From NCBI GenBank assembly GCA_965240325.2, contig OZ251248.1:248001-312000 (forward strand): a stretch of DNA of 64,000 bases, in the 5' to 3' direction. Positions within the stretch are counted from its first letter, which is position 1. Each line of letters starts with the position of its first letter. Positions 50,611 through 61,556 of this stretch are shown here, piece after piece. The translations under genes were made by a program, and so were the position numbers. The notes below the pieces were generated by a model. That model was not told the DNA's origin. It worked only from the letters and a program-made list of their open reading frames with translations, and searched no databases. The DNA comes from Rebecca billardiae RCC1528. Its lineage: Eukaryota; Haptophyta.

Positions 50611-52335
50611 ATGAGCAGCGGCGGGGACGGCCTCCTGCTCTTCGCGCTGGTGCTCGCCGCGCCCGCGGCGATCATCGGCATCGCCACGCACCTCATCACA
50701 GGCCGCGTGCTGTGCTGCGCGTGGCTCGCACGAATCACGGTCGTTCTGATCGAGCTGAGCGTGCCGCTCGTGTTCGCGGCGACGCCGGGCGCGCGATGGT
50801 TCTGCTTCGCCGAGGACGCGGCGCAGCTGCACACGCTCTGCGTGCTCGCCGCATCGGTGCTCTTCCTCGTCTTCTGGTGCGCACACCTCGAGCACGGCGC
50901 GCGCGCGTTCTATACGCACGCGCGCGCGCTTGACGCCGGCGGTGTCGGGCTCGTGGTCGAGGCGTTCGCCGTGGGCGCGTGCCTGAGCCTGATGGCGCTC
51001 GCGCCGGCGGCGTCGACGCTGACGGGCCTCCTGCGCCCGATCTTCGACGTCGAAGGCGGCCTCGACCCCTTCTGGCCGGCCGTGGCCGTACTGGCGTTAC
51101 TCCTCATTCCCGGAACCTTCCTGGAACTGGTGTGCCTCAGCCGCTACCTACACGAGCGCTCGCGGCGCGGGCTGGGCGGCGGCGGCGCGGCGGACCGGCT
51201 CGTCGCGGGCGCGTGCTCGCTCGGCCACGGCCTCGCGCTGGTGCTGCTCTTCAACTGGCTGAGCGCGCACCGGTGCCCGCCCGTGCACACGGCGGGCGGC
51301 GCGCGGCTCGTCATGCCCTGCCGATCGGCGGGCAGCAGCCTCGGGCTGCCGCTGCTGCTGCTGCCGCTGCACTTCTACAGCGGCGTGTGCGCGCGCAACG
51401 CGCTGCCCGCCGCGCACGCGGCCGGAGGCACGCAGGACCAGCCGCAGGCGTGCCCGCGCTCATGGTCGCAGCTCAGCGCGCCCGCGACGATGCGCGTGCC
51501 CATCAGCGCCCGGCTCAACCTGCTGGGGGCGGGTACGGCGGGCCAGGTGCTGCAGGAGGCGTCCGGCTGGCTGCCGATGTGGCTCGTGTTGTGCGCCGCC
51601 CTCGGTGCGTGCACCTGGCGCGCGCGCGCGCTCGCGGGGCGCGTGGACGCCGGCGTGCGCCGCGAGCTCCCGCTGTGGTCGACGGCGCTGCCGCCGCCGC
51701 CTTCGTATGAACTGACCATCCAACAGTCGGGCTCCGTGCGCGGCGGGCCCGCGCCTTCACCGCATGCGCCGGCGGCCGCGGCCGCGGAGGCCGCGCCCGG
51801 CCGGCGCCCGTCCCCGCCGGCGGTGGAGCTGCAGCCCACCGGCTCATTGGCGCCGCCGCCGCCGGCTCCTCGCACCGCCGCAGCCATCGCGACAGTCACC
51901 CTGGCGCCTGCACCGCTGGGCCAGCCCGGCAGCGCGACACAGGGCGCGGTCGCGAGCAGCGGTGGCGGCAGCAGCAGCTCTTGCGCCGCGCACGCGGCGA
52001 CGACGCCACACGTGGAGCCTGCGGCCGCGCCACCGCCGGCGTGGCGGCCCGGCTGCAGTCGCTCGACGCGAGCAGGCCAGCCAGACCCGGCTGCTGCGCC
52101 GCCGCGCTCACCGCACGCTTCGGGCGGCGCCGAGAGTGTCCCGGCGCCGTCGCCGCCGCCCGAGCGCCGCTTGGCAGCTGCAGACGCGGAGCCATACCCG
52201 CGGCGGCGCGGTGGGTTTGTGCGCCTCCTGCTTCCGTCCGAGGACGGCGCGGATGCCGGCGGTGGTGGTGACCCATGGCTTGATGCCATGGCGGCGCCAG
52301 CAGCGGCGGCGTCGGACTCGGAGGGCCGCTTCTAG
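50611..52335 (+). CDS. multi-pass membrane protein with a PPxY motif, unrecognised family
   Basis: An intronless frame of 574 residues from the ATG at 50611. Roughly seven hydrophobic segments fill residues 8-370 (for example LLLFALVLAAPAAIIGIA, TLCVLAASVLFLVFW, VAVLALLLIPGTFLELV, LGLPLLLLPLHFYSGV and LPMWLVLCAALGACTW), with short loops, compatible with a seven-helix receptor-like or transporter-like fold. The cytosolic tail from about residue 390 is Pro/Ala/Ser-rich and disordered. At its start is PPPPSYELT, a PPxY motif of the type recognised by WW domains of NEDD4-family ubiquitin ligases. I do not recognise the membrane domain. It is arranged head-to-head with the EsV-1-7 gene and tail-to-tail with the ArfGAP gene. 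Confidence 0.65.
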   Translation: MSSGGDGLLLFALVLAAPAAIIGIATHLITGRVLCCAWLARITVVLIELSVPLVFAATPGARWFCFAEDAAQLHTLCVLAASVLFLVFWCAHLEHGARAFYTHARALDAGGVGLVVEAFAVGACLSLMALAPAASTLTGLLRPIFDVEGGLDPFWPAVAVLALLLIPGTFLELVCLSRYLHERSRRGLGGGGAADRLVAGACSLGHGLALVLLFNWLSAHRCPPVHTAGGARLVMPCRSAGSSLGLPLLLLPLHFYSGVCARNALPAAHAAGGTQDQPQACPRSWSQLSAPATMRVPISARLNLLGAGTAGQVLQEASGWLPMWLVLCAALGACTWRARALAGRVDAGVRRELPLWSTALPPPPSYELTIQQSGSVRGGPAPSPHAPAAAAAEAAPGRRPSPPAVELQPTGSLAPPPPAPRTAAAIATVTLAPAPLGQPGSATQGAVASSGGGSSSSCAAHAATTPHVEPAAAPPPAWRPGCSRSTRAGQPDPAAAPPRSPHASGGAESVPAPSPPPERRLAAADAEPYPRRRGGFVRLLLPSEDGADAGGGGDPWLDAMAAPAAAASDSEGRF

Positions 52336-52682
52336 TGTGACAGCGTGTTCGCCAACTCGGGCCGTTCGTCACCCGCGGAGCACGCGCGGCTGACCTCGTC
52401 CAACTCCAGGCCCAGGCGGCTTGGCGCCCTACTCTAGTGGCCTAAGGCTCTAACCGGGCCCCGGGCCCGGCGCTATACTCGACGATGTATGATTCGCGGC
52501 GCGGATGACTACTGTGAGTACTGCTGCGGGTCTGATCACTACCGCCTACCAGTACCGGGCGGCGGGCGGCGCCGCGACGGCGCGATGCGGCAGCGCCGGC
52601 AGCCGGGCGACGCGGCACTAAGCGGCGGCAGCACGGCCACGGACACGCGGTTAGTAGCTTGCTCGCCCAGCTCATACATCAG
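52336..52682. other. intergenic between convergent genes
   Basis: 347 bp between the stop codons of the multi-pass protein and the ArfGAP. I see nothing beyond short GC-rich inverted words near 52455-52475. Confidence 0.6.
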
Positions 52683-53669
52683 TCACCTTGTGACGAATTG
52701 CGCCATGATGTCCGCCTTCGCTCTCGCCGCCTTCGCCGCCGCCTGAGACTGCGCGTCCGCATGATGGATTGCTCCGCCAGTCCCACCCCCACAGGCTCCA
52801 CCGTGACCGGCCGTGTCATCGGCGGCATCAGTGCCAGACAAGTCATTTGGCCAGCCAACCTGCGGGTATGGCTGTGCGTGCTGCCGTGCCGGAGGAAAGG
52901 CGCTGCTCGCCGCCAAAGCGCCGCCCGGGGCTGGCGTGGCTGTCGGCTGAGGCGTTCCGGAGCTCAAGCCTTGCCACGCGGCGTCGGCCATCGCTGGCAG
53001 AGCCGGCGGCATGGAGCATGCCGCCTGCCATGATGCTGGTGGCGCAGGTGGCGCCTCCCAGCCGGGCGTGCTTGACGCCCCACCAAGGTCGAATGAGATC
53101 AGCTCGACCGCTTGCGGCTGCGCACTAGCCGTTGGCTCTCGCTGCCCGCCCGCCGGCCGCGCAGCCTCCGCCGGCTTCGCGCACACGACGAAAAGGCGGT
53201 GTTCGTACTTGTCTCGAATCCAGCGCTCCGCGTCGCGGTCCGGGCTCGTGGCCGTGGGGCGCTCGCGTCCTGCGGGCACGTTCGCCTCGTAGACCGCGGC
53301 GGCGCGCGCATTTCCGTGCGCGCGCATGAAGGTCACCTCGTCCGGCGACCATGCGTCCAACCCGACGCACCGCGTGCGCGTGACGTGCGCGCCGACCGAC
53401 CGATGGATGCCGTAGCAGCGGTTGCAGAGCCAGACGCCGAGCGTGACGGAGCAGAAGGCCGATCTGGGGCGGAGGGCCGCGGAGCAGTCCGCGCACACGC
53501 TGTTCGCCGGCTCGCTCACCAGCTGCACCACCTCGTTCAGCAGCTGCTGCTGCAGCTTGGCGTCTCGCTTGTACGCGTACGGGTCAGCGGCCATCGCGCT
53601 GATCGCAGCCGGAGAGCATGAGTCCGGGCCACCAGGCACAAGGGCGTCCGGTGCGACCGAGGCAGCCAT
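52683..53669 (-). CDS. ArfGAP domain protein
   Basis: An intronless frame of 328 residues from the ATG at 53669; an ATG at 53594 (MAADPYAYKRDAKLQQQ) would also give the whole domain. The ArfGAP zinc finger is CADC...CNRC, then GIHRSVGAHVTRTRCVGLDA with the catalytic arginine of the IHRS motif. The gap between the two Cys pairs is 19 residues instead of the usual 16, a small insertion (RPRSAFCSV). WIRDKYEHRLFV after it is the typical helix that ends the domain. The C-terminal half is Pro/Ala-rich (ISFDLGGASS, PYPQVGWPNDL), as in SMAP/AGD-type ArfGAPs. It stimulates GTP hydrolysis on Arf at Golgi or endosomal membranes. Its start is 92 bp from that of the divergent UBE2O gene. Confidence 0.88.
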   Translation of the reverse strand: MAASVAPDALVPGGPDSCSPAAISAMAADPYAYKRDAKLQQQLLNEVVQLVSEPANSVCADCSAALRPRSAFCSVTLGVWLCNRCYGIHRSVGAHVTRTRCVGLDAWSPDEVTFMRAHGNARAAAVYEANVPAGRERPTATSPDRDAERWIRDKYEHRLFVVCAKPAEAARPAGGQREPTASAQPQAVELISFDLGGASSTPGWEAPPAPPASWQAACSMPPALPAMADAAWQGLSSGTPQPTATPAPGGALAASSAFPPARQHAQPYPQVGWPNDLSGTDAADDTAGHGGACGGGTGGAIHHADAQSQAAAKAARAKADIMAQFVTR

Positions 53670-53761
53670 GTGCACGCACGCGGAGGAAGCTGGGCAGTGG
53701 GCACAACGTCGCGCCGCTTGGGCCCGCGCGTGCTGGTGCTGGGGTCTGGACGCGCGCAACC
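53670..53761. promoter_or_regulatory. short bidirectional promoter, ArfGAP / UBE2O
   Basis: 92 bp lie between the two start codons, which are on opposite strands. If the ArfGAP starts at 53594 the gap is 167 bp. No TATA box is visible. Confidence 0.45.
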
Positions 53762-56141
53762 ATGCCGCCGCGCACTCGCCCGGAGCGCACCGTCTTCGCG
53801 GAGGACGTGGTGCAGCTGGTCGCCGCCGGCGGCGGCGCGTACGGCATCGTCAACCGCGTCGGTGGCGACTCGGACGAGTCCGGCTCCGATTCAGAATCCG
53901 ACCCGGGCGCGCGCGTCCCGGAGGGATTCGTGGCCGTGCGCTGGCTCACGCCCGCCGCGCCGGCCGACGGCGAGGAGGAGGACGACGAGGACCAGGTGCT
54001 CCCCGCGTCGCTGCTCAGCGTTGTCGACCGCGCCTTCGTCCACGGCGACGTCGTCGCGCGCGCCGACGACCGCCGCGGCCAGTCGGGCGTGGTGATCGGC
54101 GTCGCGCTCGAGCTCGACCTGCGCTGGCCGCGCGGCGTGACGAGCGTGGTGCGCGAGCGCGTGCCGTCGCAGCTGGTGCACCACCTCAAGCCGTTCAGGC
54201 CGGGCACGTACGCGGTGTACGGCGCGTGGCTCGGCCGCGTCGACGAGTGCCGCGACAACGTCGTCATCGAGTTCAGCGACGGCGCCAAGTGCAAGGTGCT
54301 GCGCGCGTCGCCGGACACGCTGGCGCCCTCGCAGCCCTCGTTCGACGAGGAGTGCCCGTTCTACCCGTCGCTGCGCGTGACGGCGCGCGCGGGCGTGCTG
54401 CGCCGCGCCAAGTGGCTCAGCGGCCGCTTCCGCCGGCAGTACGTCACGCAGGCCGCAACCGTCGTCTCAGTACAGCCAAGCCAGGTGCGTGCGGCCGCGG
54501 CGCGGGCGCGCGCCCTGCGGGGGCGGGGCCCCGTGCGCCCGTGCGCTCGCGTGCGCGCGCGCACGCACCCAGCCGCGCGCGCACGTGGGCCTCACGCGCC
54601 TCACCCGCGCGTGCGCCCGCGGCACCCGCGCGCGCTCGCCGCCCTCGTGTACGCGCAGGTGCTCTTGCGGTGGATTGCGACGCGCCAGGGCGCGGAGCTG
54701 CTGGACGGCCGGACGGAGCGGCCGCCGGACAGCCTGAAGCCCGCGGAGCTGACGCCGCTCGGCGTGTTCGCGCACACGTGGTGGCAGCTGGGCGACCGCG
54801 GGTACTGCGAGCCGCGCGTGCTCGACCGCGCGGTGCAGCTGCCGCTGCCACTCATGCACCCGGTGACCGACGGCGCGCCGGCGGACGGCGCGCCCGCGGC
54901 GGACGCGCCCGCTCGGCCGCGCCCGCGGATGCGGCTGGGCGCGCGCCCGGCGGGCGCGACCGCGTGCGTCGAGGTGACGGGCACGCACACGTGGGTCGAC
55001 GTGCTCTGGCAGGACGGGCGCACGGAGGCTCGTCTCCCGTCTCACGCGCTCGTACCCTCGTACCACCTCGGCGCGTACGACTTTTGGCCTGAGGAGTTCG
55101 TGCAGGAGAAGGCGGACGCGGACGCGGACGCGGACGCGGACATGGACGCGACGGGCGCGGGCGCGGGCGCGGGCGCGGCGGGCGCGGGTGGCGCGGTTGG
55201 CGCGGCTGGCGGCGAGGATGGCGCGGCGCCCGCCGCGGCCGGCGCGCACACGGCAGCGGCACCGGCTGCAGCGAACGCGGCTGCGTCACAGACGGCGGCG
55301 CCGGCGCAGCCTCCGCCGACGAGGCTCGGCGTCGTCAAGTGGGTGAACAACGGCAGCCGCACGCTCGGCGTGCGCTGGCTGCGGCGCACGCGGCCGGGCG
55401 AGCCGCTCGGTGAGCCCGAGGGTGCCGTGGAGGCGCTGGCAGTGTACGATGTACGGGAGCACCCGGACTTTGCGACGCGGGTCGGGGACGTGGTGATCCG
55501 TCTCCCTCCCGCCGCGGGCGGCGGCGGCGGCGGCGCCGGCGCCGCCGCGCACGAGGGCGGCCCCGGCGGCCCACCAACGGCCTCTGCGCACGACGGCGGC
55601 CGCCCCGGTGGCGGCGCGGCGGCAGCGCCCGCGCCCGCGCAGTCCGCCGCCGCGGCCGCGGCGCCCTCCGCCGCCGCCGCCGCGGCCGCGGCGCCGGCCT
55701 CCGCCCCGCTGCCGCCGTGGGTGGGCGAGGTGACGGCCGCGCGCGACGGGCGCGTGCACGTGTGGTGGGCGGACGGCAGCGCGGAGCGCGTGCGGCCCGA
55801 CGAGCTGCTAGTCGTGCACTCGGACGAGGGTGAGGAGGACTCTCTGGCCTCTGAGGATGACGAACTTTCTGATGAGTGGGGCGGCGCGGACGGCAGCGCC
55901 AGCAGCGGCTCGTGGCAGACGGTGGACGACGACGACGACGCGGACGAGCAGGGCGCCGGCGGCGCCGCAGCCGCAGCCGCAGCCGCCGACGCGGCTGTGG
56001 GCGGCGCGGCCGCGCACGGCTCCGCACGCAGGCGGCAGCGCGCGCGCGCGGCCGCGGGCGCGGCCGACGACGATGACGACATCCACTCCGACTCCGGGGA
56101 TCGAGTCGGACTCGGCCGACGCCGACGATGACGACGAAGAG

Positions 56142-56177
<36 letters not shown>

Positions 56178-58210
56178 ATCGTCGACGCCGACGACGGGGC
56201 CCGCGCCGCAGACCGGAGCGCGCTCGCTCTCTCCCTAGTGGAGCTTGCGTTCGCGCCCGCGGCGTCCGGCATGGCGGGCGAGGCGGTGTGGCTGCAGCTG
56301 GCGCAGTTCAGCCGCATGATGGCGGCGGGGAGGGAGGCGTGGGCGGCCGGCGCGCCCGTGCCGAGCGCGGCGCTCGCGGACATGCTCGCGCGCGCGATTG
56401 GCGCGTGGATCGCGCCAGGCGGCCTCGTGCACCAGCTGCGGCTGCAGGCGCAGGCGCACGGCGATGCCGAGCCGGCTGGCGAGGCGCTAGGTGCGTGCGT
56501 CTCTCGGCTGGTCAGCGCGCTGCGCGGCGGGGATCGCGCGGCGCTGCTCGAGGCGTGGGCGTCGGTGGAGGCGGCGTTGGCGCTCGCGGCGCGGGCGCAC
56601 GGCGGCGCGCCTGCCTCCGACGAGCGCACGGCGCGGCCTGCGGACGCGGGCGCCGAGGGCGGCGGCGGCGGCGGCACGGCCGCTGGCGCGCCCGCACCCG
56701 AGCGCGCGCAGACCGTCGCTCCAGCGGGGTCTCCGGCGGCGGCACGGGATGCGGCCGCCGCGCCCGCGGCTGACGGCGAGGGCGCAGCCGCCGCCGCCGC
56801 CGCGCCTGGCGGCAGCGGCGGCGCGCCCTCGAGCGCAGCTGCCGCCGATGGCCCCGCGGCTGCGGCCGCCGCCGCCGCGCCCGCCGCCGCCGCCGCGCCC
56901 GCCGCCGCCGCCGCCGCGCCCGCCGCCGCCGCCGCCGCCGCCCCGTCGGAGGACGCCTCCGCCTCCGGCGCGGACGCCTCCGCCTCCGAGGCCGAGCCGA
57001 TGTACGTGTACGCGGAGTGGGCGCACTTTCAGCTCGTCGAGGCCATCCCGGCGGACCACCACTTCGGCCCGGGCGGCAGCGGCGCGAGCGGCGGCGGGAG
57101 CGTTCCGAGCCTCGGCCGCAGCTTCATGCAGACAGTGCGGCGCGAGTGGGCGCTGCTTCAGAAGTCGCTGCCGCCGGGCATCTACGTGTGCGCGTGCGCG
57201 GCGCGCGCCGACCTGCTCCGCGCCGTCCTCTTCGGGCCGACGGGCACGCCGTACGCCGACACGCCCTTCGTCTTCGACATCGCGCTGCCGCCCGAATATC
57301 CTGCCGCGCCGCCGCAATGCTTCTACCGCGGCCACACGGAGCGGATCCACCCGAATCTGTACGAGAACGGGAAGGTGTGCCTCTCGCTGCTCGGCACGTG
57401 GTCGGGCCGCGGCGTCGAGGCGTGGGACGCGGCGCGCTCCAACGTGCTGCAGCTGCTCGTCTCCCTGCAGGGCCTCGTCCTCGTGCCGCAGCCCTACTTT
57501 AACGAGGCCGGCTACGAGCGCCAGCTGGGGACGGACGAGGGGCTTCGCAACTCTCGGCTGTACAACGAGGGGGCCTTCCTGCTCGCGCAGCGCGTGCACG
57601 CGCCCACGCTGCGCGCGCCCGACGAGCCGTTCGGGCCCCTGCTGCGCGCACACTATGCCAAGACGGGTGCGGCGCACGGCGCGCGCGCGCGAAAGCGCGC
57701 CGTGCGGTGCGCATGTCGCGCGCGCGCGCGCCGCTCGCGCTGACCTGTGCGCCCCGCGTGCCGCGGGCGCGCGCGTGCCTCCTCCCCCCGTGCCCACCGC
57801 AGCCGAGCGGATCGTCCGACGGATCCGCGCGTGTGTCGAGGAGCGCAAGCCGCCAGAGGGAACGCCCACGGTGCGCGCGCGCGCGTCCGACCGACGCGCG
57901 CGCCTCCGTCTGCTGTGTGCAGCGCGCGCGGCGCCGCAGGGCGCCGGCCGCGCACTCAGTCTCACGCGCTCGCGGCTGCCCTGCCCCGCCCCCGCCCTGG
58001 TCCCGCCCCCGCCACCCCTCGGCTCGCCGGATCTGGCCGTGCCAGGACGAAGAGTACGCGCAGTGCTCGGAGGGGCTCTCCAACTCGCTGCGCCGGCTGC
58101 TGCCGCGCGTGGAAGCCGCGCTCGCGCCTTTCCTCCAGCGGGCGCCACCGGCCGGGGGCGATGACAGTGCGGCCACGGCCGCGGGCCAGGCGGCCGACGA
58201 TGATAATTAA
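53762..58210 (+). CDS. UBE2O: UBE2O-like E2/E3 hybrid ubiquitin-conjugating enzyme, with an apparent one-base frameshift
   Basis: Exons 53762-54484, 54659-57666, 57803-57870 and 58046-58210. Reading all exons requires dropping one G in the GGGG at 56096-56099; with that the total is exactly 1320 codons plus stop, close to the usual size (about 1290 in human). The N-terminal conserved regions carry SH3/tudor-like blocks (EDVVQLV...GIVNRVGG; FAHTWWQLGDRGYC; VTGTHTWVDVLWQDG; LVPSYHLGAYDFWPEEFV), then an acidic linker and RLGVVKWVNNGSRTLGVRWL. The UBC domain in exon 2 has HPNLYENGKVCLSLLGTW with the active-site Cys, then LVSLQGLVLVPQPYFNEAGY, the UBE2O signature. UBE2O recognises unassembled basic proteins and ubiquitinates them without a separate E3. 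Intron 1 is 174 nt with no stop, so retention would keep the frame. Without the correction the first frame stops at 56131, before the UBC domain. Confidence 0.88.
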
Positions 58211-58253
58211 GTGATGATGACGATGATATGATCTGAGGCGTATGTATGCGTCT

Positions 58254-58302
<49 letters not shown>

Positions 58303-58441
58303 ATAGCTAGCTGATTATATTCGATCTGCGCGCTTCAGATCATATATTGACGACAGCGTTTATCGCGTCGAACGCGGACACGGGACAGGCTCCGGCGGAC
58401 AGCTAAGTCTGCTCAGCGCTGGTGCCATCAGTCGTCGGCAG
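58211..58441. repeat. (TC)n microsatellite in a convergent 3' region
   Basis: The (CT/TC)n run covers about 58254-58298. The remainder separates the 3' ends of UBE2O (plus) and F-box/RCC1 copy 2 (minus) and contains no recognisable gene. Confidence 0.85.
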
Positions 58442-59972
58442 TCACGACTGGCGGGCGGGCGCGATGCCAGCAGCAGCCACGAGCACGCCGCCACGCCGCG
58501 TCTTGACCCGCTGGGGGATGCCAACCCAGCGGGTGCTCTCATCTCGCTCGAACGCGCTTAGTTCGAGCCAATCGGCGTCGAGCACACTCACACTCGCGCT
58601 CAGTCTGAGGCCGAGCGCTGCCGAGTACTTGCCGCACGCGAACACGCCGCCGTCCGCAGTCACAAACAGCGAGTGGGAGCGGCCCATGGCACAGCGCAGC
58701 ACGCGGGTGAAAGCGAGAGGAGCCACGCGCAAGAGCAGCTCGGTGTTTTCCTGTCCATTCCCCAGCCCGAGCTGGCCGTTCGAGTTGTTCCAAAACGCGT
58801 GCGCGCTGCCGTCCGCACCCAGCACCGCGGCCGCACTGAAGCCTGAGCCAGCGCACGCACGCACAGCGCGCACACCGTCGAGCGCCTCGATGCGGCGGGG
58901 TGTGTCGCGCTCACGGCCGTCGTGGCCGAGATGGCAATGGTGCCCGTATCCGAACGACCACAAACGCCCCTTCGCGTCCACAACCAGGCTGCGACCAAAG
59001 CCCGCGCTCACGTGCACGGCGAGCACGCCCGCGAGCGCCTCGATGCGCCTCGGCGCGCGCTGGATCCGCCTGTCGCCGTGGCCGAGACGGCCAAAAGAGC
59101 CCTGGCCGCACGCGCAGACGGCACCATGCGCAGAAAGGAGCAGCGTGTGATCCTGCCCTGCAGCCACGCCTCCCACGTGCACGCCGCCCAGCGCCTCGAT
59201 GCGCGTCGGCTCCAACCGCTCCTTTGCATCGCCGTGGCCGAGCTGGCCCCAGCGGTTGTGGCCCCAGCTGTACGCACAGCCAGCAGCGGCGAGCGCGAGG
59301 CTGTGAGTGCCTCCAGCGGCGATTCCCACCACCACGACGCCGACCAGCGCCGCGACCGGCTCGAAATCGCGCCGGGTCTTGTCGTCGCCCATGCCCAGCT
59401 GGCCGTACCCGTTCCTGCCGCAGCCGTACACGGTGCCGGCGTCGCTCAGCACGAGCAGGTGGGACTCGCCTGCAGCCACGGAGCACAAGCGCACCGCACT
59501 GAGCGAGGCGGCGTGTCTCGGCACACACACAAACGGCACGCCCGAGTGGCTGATAGCCGCGTGCGCTCGATAGAACCACCGTCCATCGTCGGCCAAATCC
59601 CCCTCCTCGCCACACGTGTGCAGCCCGCCCTCCGCGTCCACAAACGCGCTGAAGCCGTCGCCGCACGCGACCGGGGATGCGTGCGCGCGAGCGAAGTCGA
59701 GGACGCACTCGCGCACGAGTAGCTCCTCCGTCCACGTGCGCACGCCCGAGGGCAGCGATGCTGGCAGCACGTGCTCGTGCCCGCGTGTGCGCGCGCTCGC
59801 GCAGCGCGTGCTCGACCGGCGAGCACCCGCCGGGCGGCGCGCGGTGGAAGAGGCGCGCGGTGGCGTTCAGGCTAGCGAGGTCGCGCAGCGGCAGGAGCGA
59901 GGTGATGCGGTCGACCACCTCGGGCGGCAGGTCGTCGAGCGTGAGGCGGCGGGCGTGAGTGGTTTTCGTCAT
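58442..59972 (-). CDS. F-box protein with an RCC1-type beta-propeller (copy 2), frameshifted
   Basis: From the ATG at 59972 the minus strand encodes an F-box (LDDLPPEVVDRITSLLPLRD...NATARLFHRAP). The RCC1 part is in a different frame, joined from about 59800 down to a stop at 58442 (WTEELLVRECVLDFARAHAS, then YGCGRNGYGQLGMGDD, YSWGHNRWGQLGHGD, CACGQGSFGRLGHGD, WSFGYGHHCHLGHDG and FWNNSNGQLGLGNG). Alignment with copy 1 (25219-26676), where ERVLRARARARGHAHALPS is continuous, places the one-base slip within the GCGCGC-rich stretch at about 59775-59810. Either the assembly lost or gained a base there or the gene is broken. An internal ATG at 59770 could still make a propeller-only protein. The role is as for copy 1, a probable SCF substrate receptor. 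Confidence 0.75.
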
Positions 59973-60174
59973 GCGTTCGTCAACCGTCGTCGTTCACTCG
60001 TTCGCAGCTCGTTGGCCGCTGCTGCTCAGGAACCGAGTCTCGACTCTCGCCGCCAACCCGTGCAGCAGCTCTCGAGCGAGTGGCCGCAGTTGCCCCAAAG
60101 AGCAGCGCGCATCCCGCGGCGCCCCCCCTCGTCGTCGTCGGCGGGCGGTGCCCGCCGCACTCCGTCGCGTCGCG

Positions 60175-61525
60175 ATGCGGCTGCCGCGGCGGCGCGGGCT
60201 CGCGATCTCGGCGATCGAGGGCGAGCGCGAGGCGATGCAGTTCGGCCCCGACGCCACCTCCGCGCGCTGGTACCGCGCCAACCGCCAGCGGCGCTGGTGG
60301 GCTCGTGTGATCCACCCAAACTCCGACTTCCGGAAGTGCTGGGACGCGGTCGTCTCGCTCGCGGCGCTCGGGCTGATCTGGCAGGTGCCGCTGCACCTCG
60401 TGTTCGAGTGGTGGATCCCGCCGCTCGCGCTCATCGACCGGCTCGTCTCGACGCTCTGGGTGCCCACGCTCGTGCTGCGCGCGCTCGCCCAGTGCCTCTT
60501 TGCGGCCGACGTCATGCTCAACCTGCGCACCGGGTACGTGACGCGCGACGGCGTGCTGGTGATGGACGAGTGGAAGATCGTGCGGCGGTACGCGCTGCGC
60601 TGGCTCCTCGTCGACCTCGTGTGCTGCCTCCCGCTCGAGACGCTCTACCCCGAGGACCACGCCGCGTCGTGGCTCGGTCCGTATGCATGCCGCAAGCGCG
60701 CGCGCTCGCGCGAGCGCAGTACGGACACGGCGCTCTTCTACTGCGAGCGGCAGCTCGGGCTGCGCGGGAAGCTGCGCAACGTGCGCCGCGTGCTCTCCAA
60801 CCTGCCGCCGGTGCCGCGGATGGTCGGCTTCGCCAAGGGGCAGCGCCAGCTGCTCCCGACGCTGCGCGCCCTCCCCTGGGTGGTCAGGCGCACCGCACGC
60901 ACCATCTCGACCGCGAAACGGCTCAAGTGGTTCAAGCTCGGGCGGATGCTGCAGCTGCTCAGGCTGGTGCGCGCGCTGTACGATCGGGCCAAGTACGCGT
61001 ACCACTCCACGCGCAAGCGGCTGCGCGCGCGCCAGCTCTGGCTGCGCAGCCAGCGCCAGCTGAGGCGCAAGTCGCCGCAGTATCAGCTCGCGGCCGGCGG
61101 CGGCGGCGACGGCGGCGGCTTCGGCGGTCGGCTTCGCTCCTTCTCGCTCACGCCGCTGCCGCAGCAGCGCCGCGTGCGCAGCGCGCTGGGCTGGCTCTCG
61201 CCGCGCGGCGTGCGGCGCAAGGGCGACGCCGACCCCGGCGCAGGGCGCTGGAACACGCCGCCGCTCGCGCTGCTACGCGAGGCAGACGCTCTGTGCGGGA
61301 CGGAGGAGGCGGCGGCCGCGGCGGCCGCGGCCATCGCGGCGGCCAGCGCGCCCGCGACGGAGAATCTGCGGGTCTTCGCGACGCCGAGCGTGCGTAGCCT
61401 TCGCGGTGGCGGCGACGCCGGGCGCAGTCGGAGGCTGTACGACCACGACGAGTGCCGCACTGGCGCCCACGCGGACGACGACGACACAGACGATGACGAA
61501 GACGATGACGACGACGATGATGACA

Positions 61526-61556
<31 letters not shown>

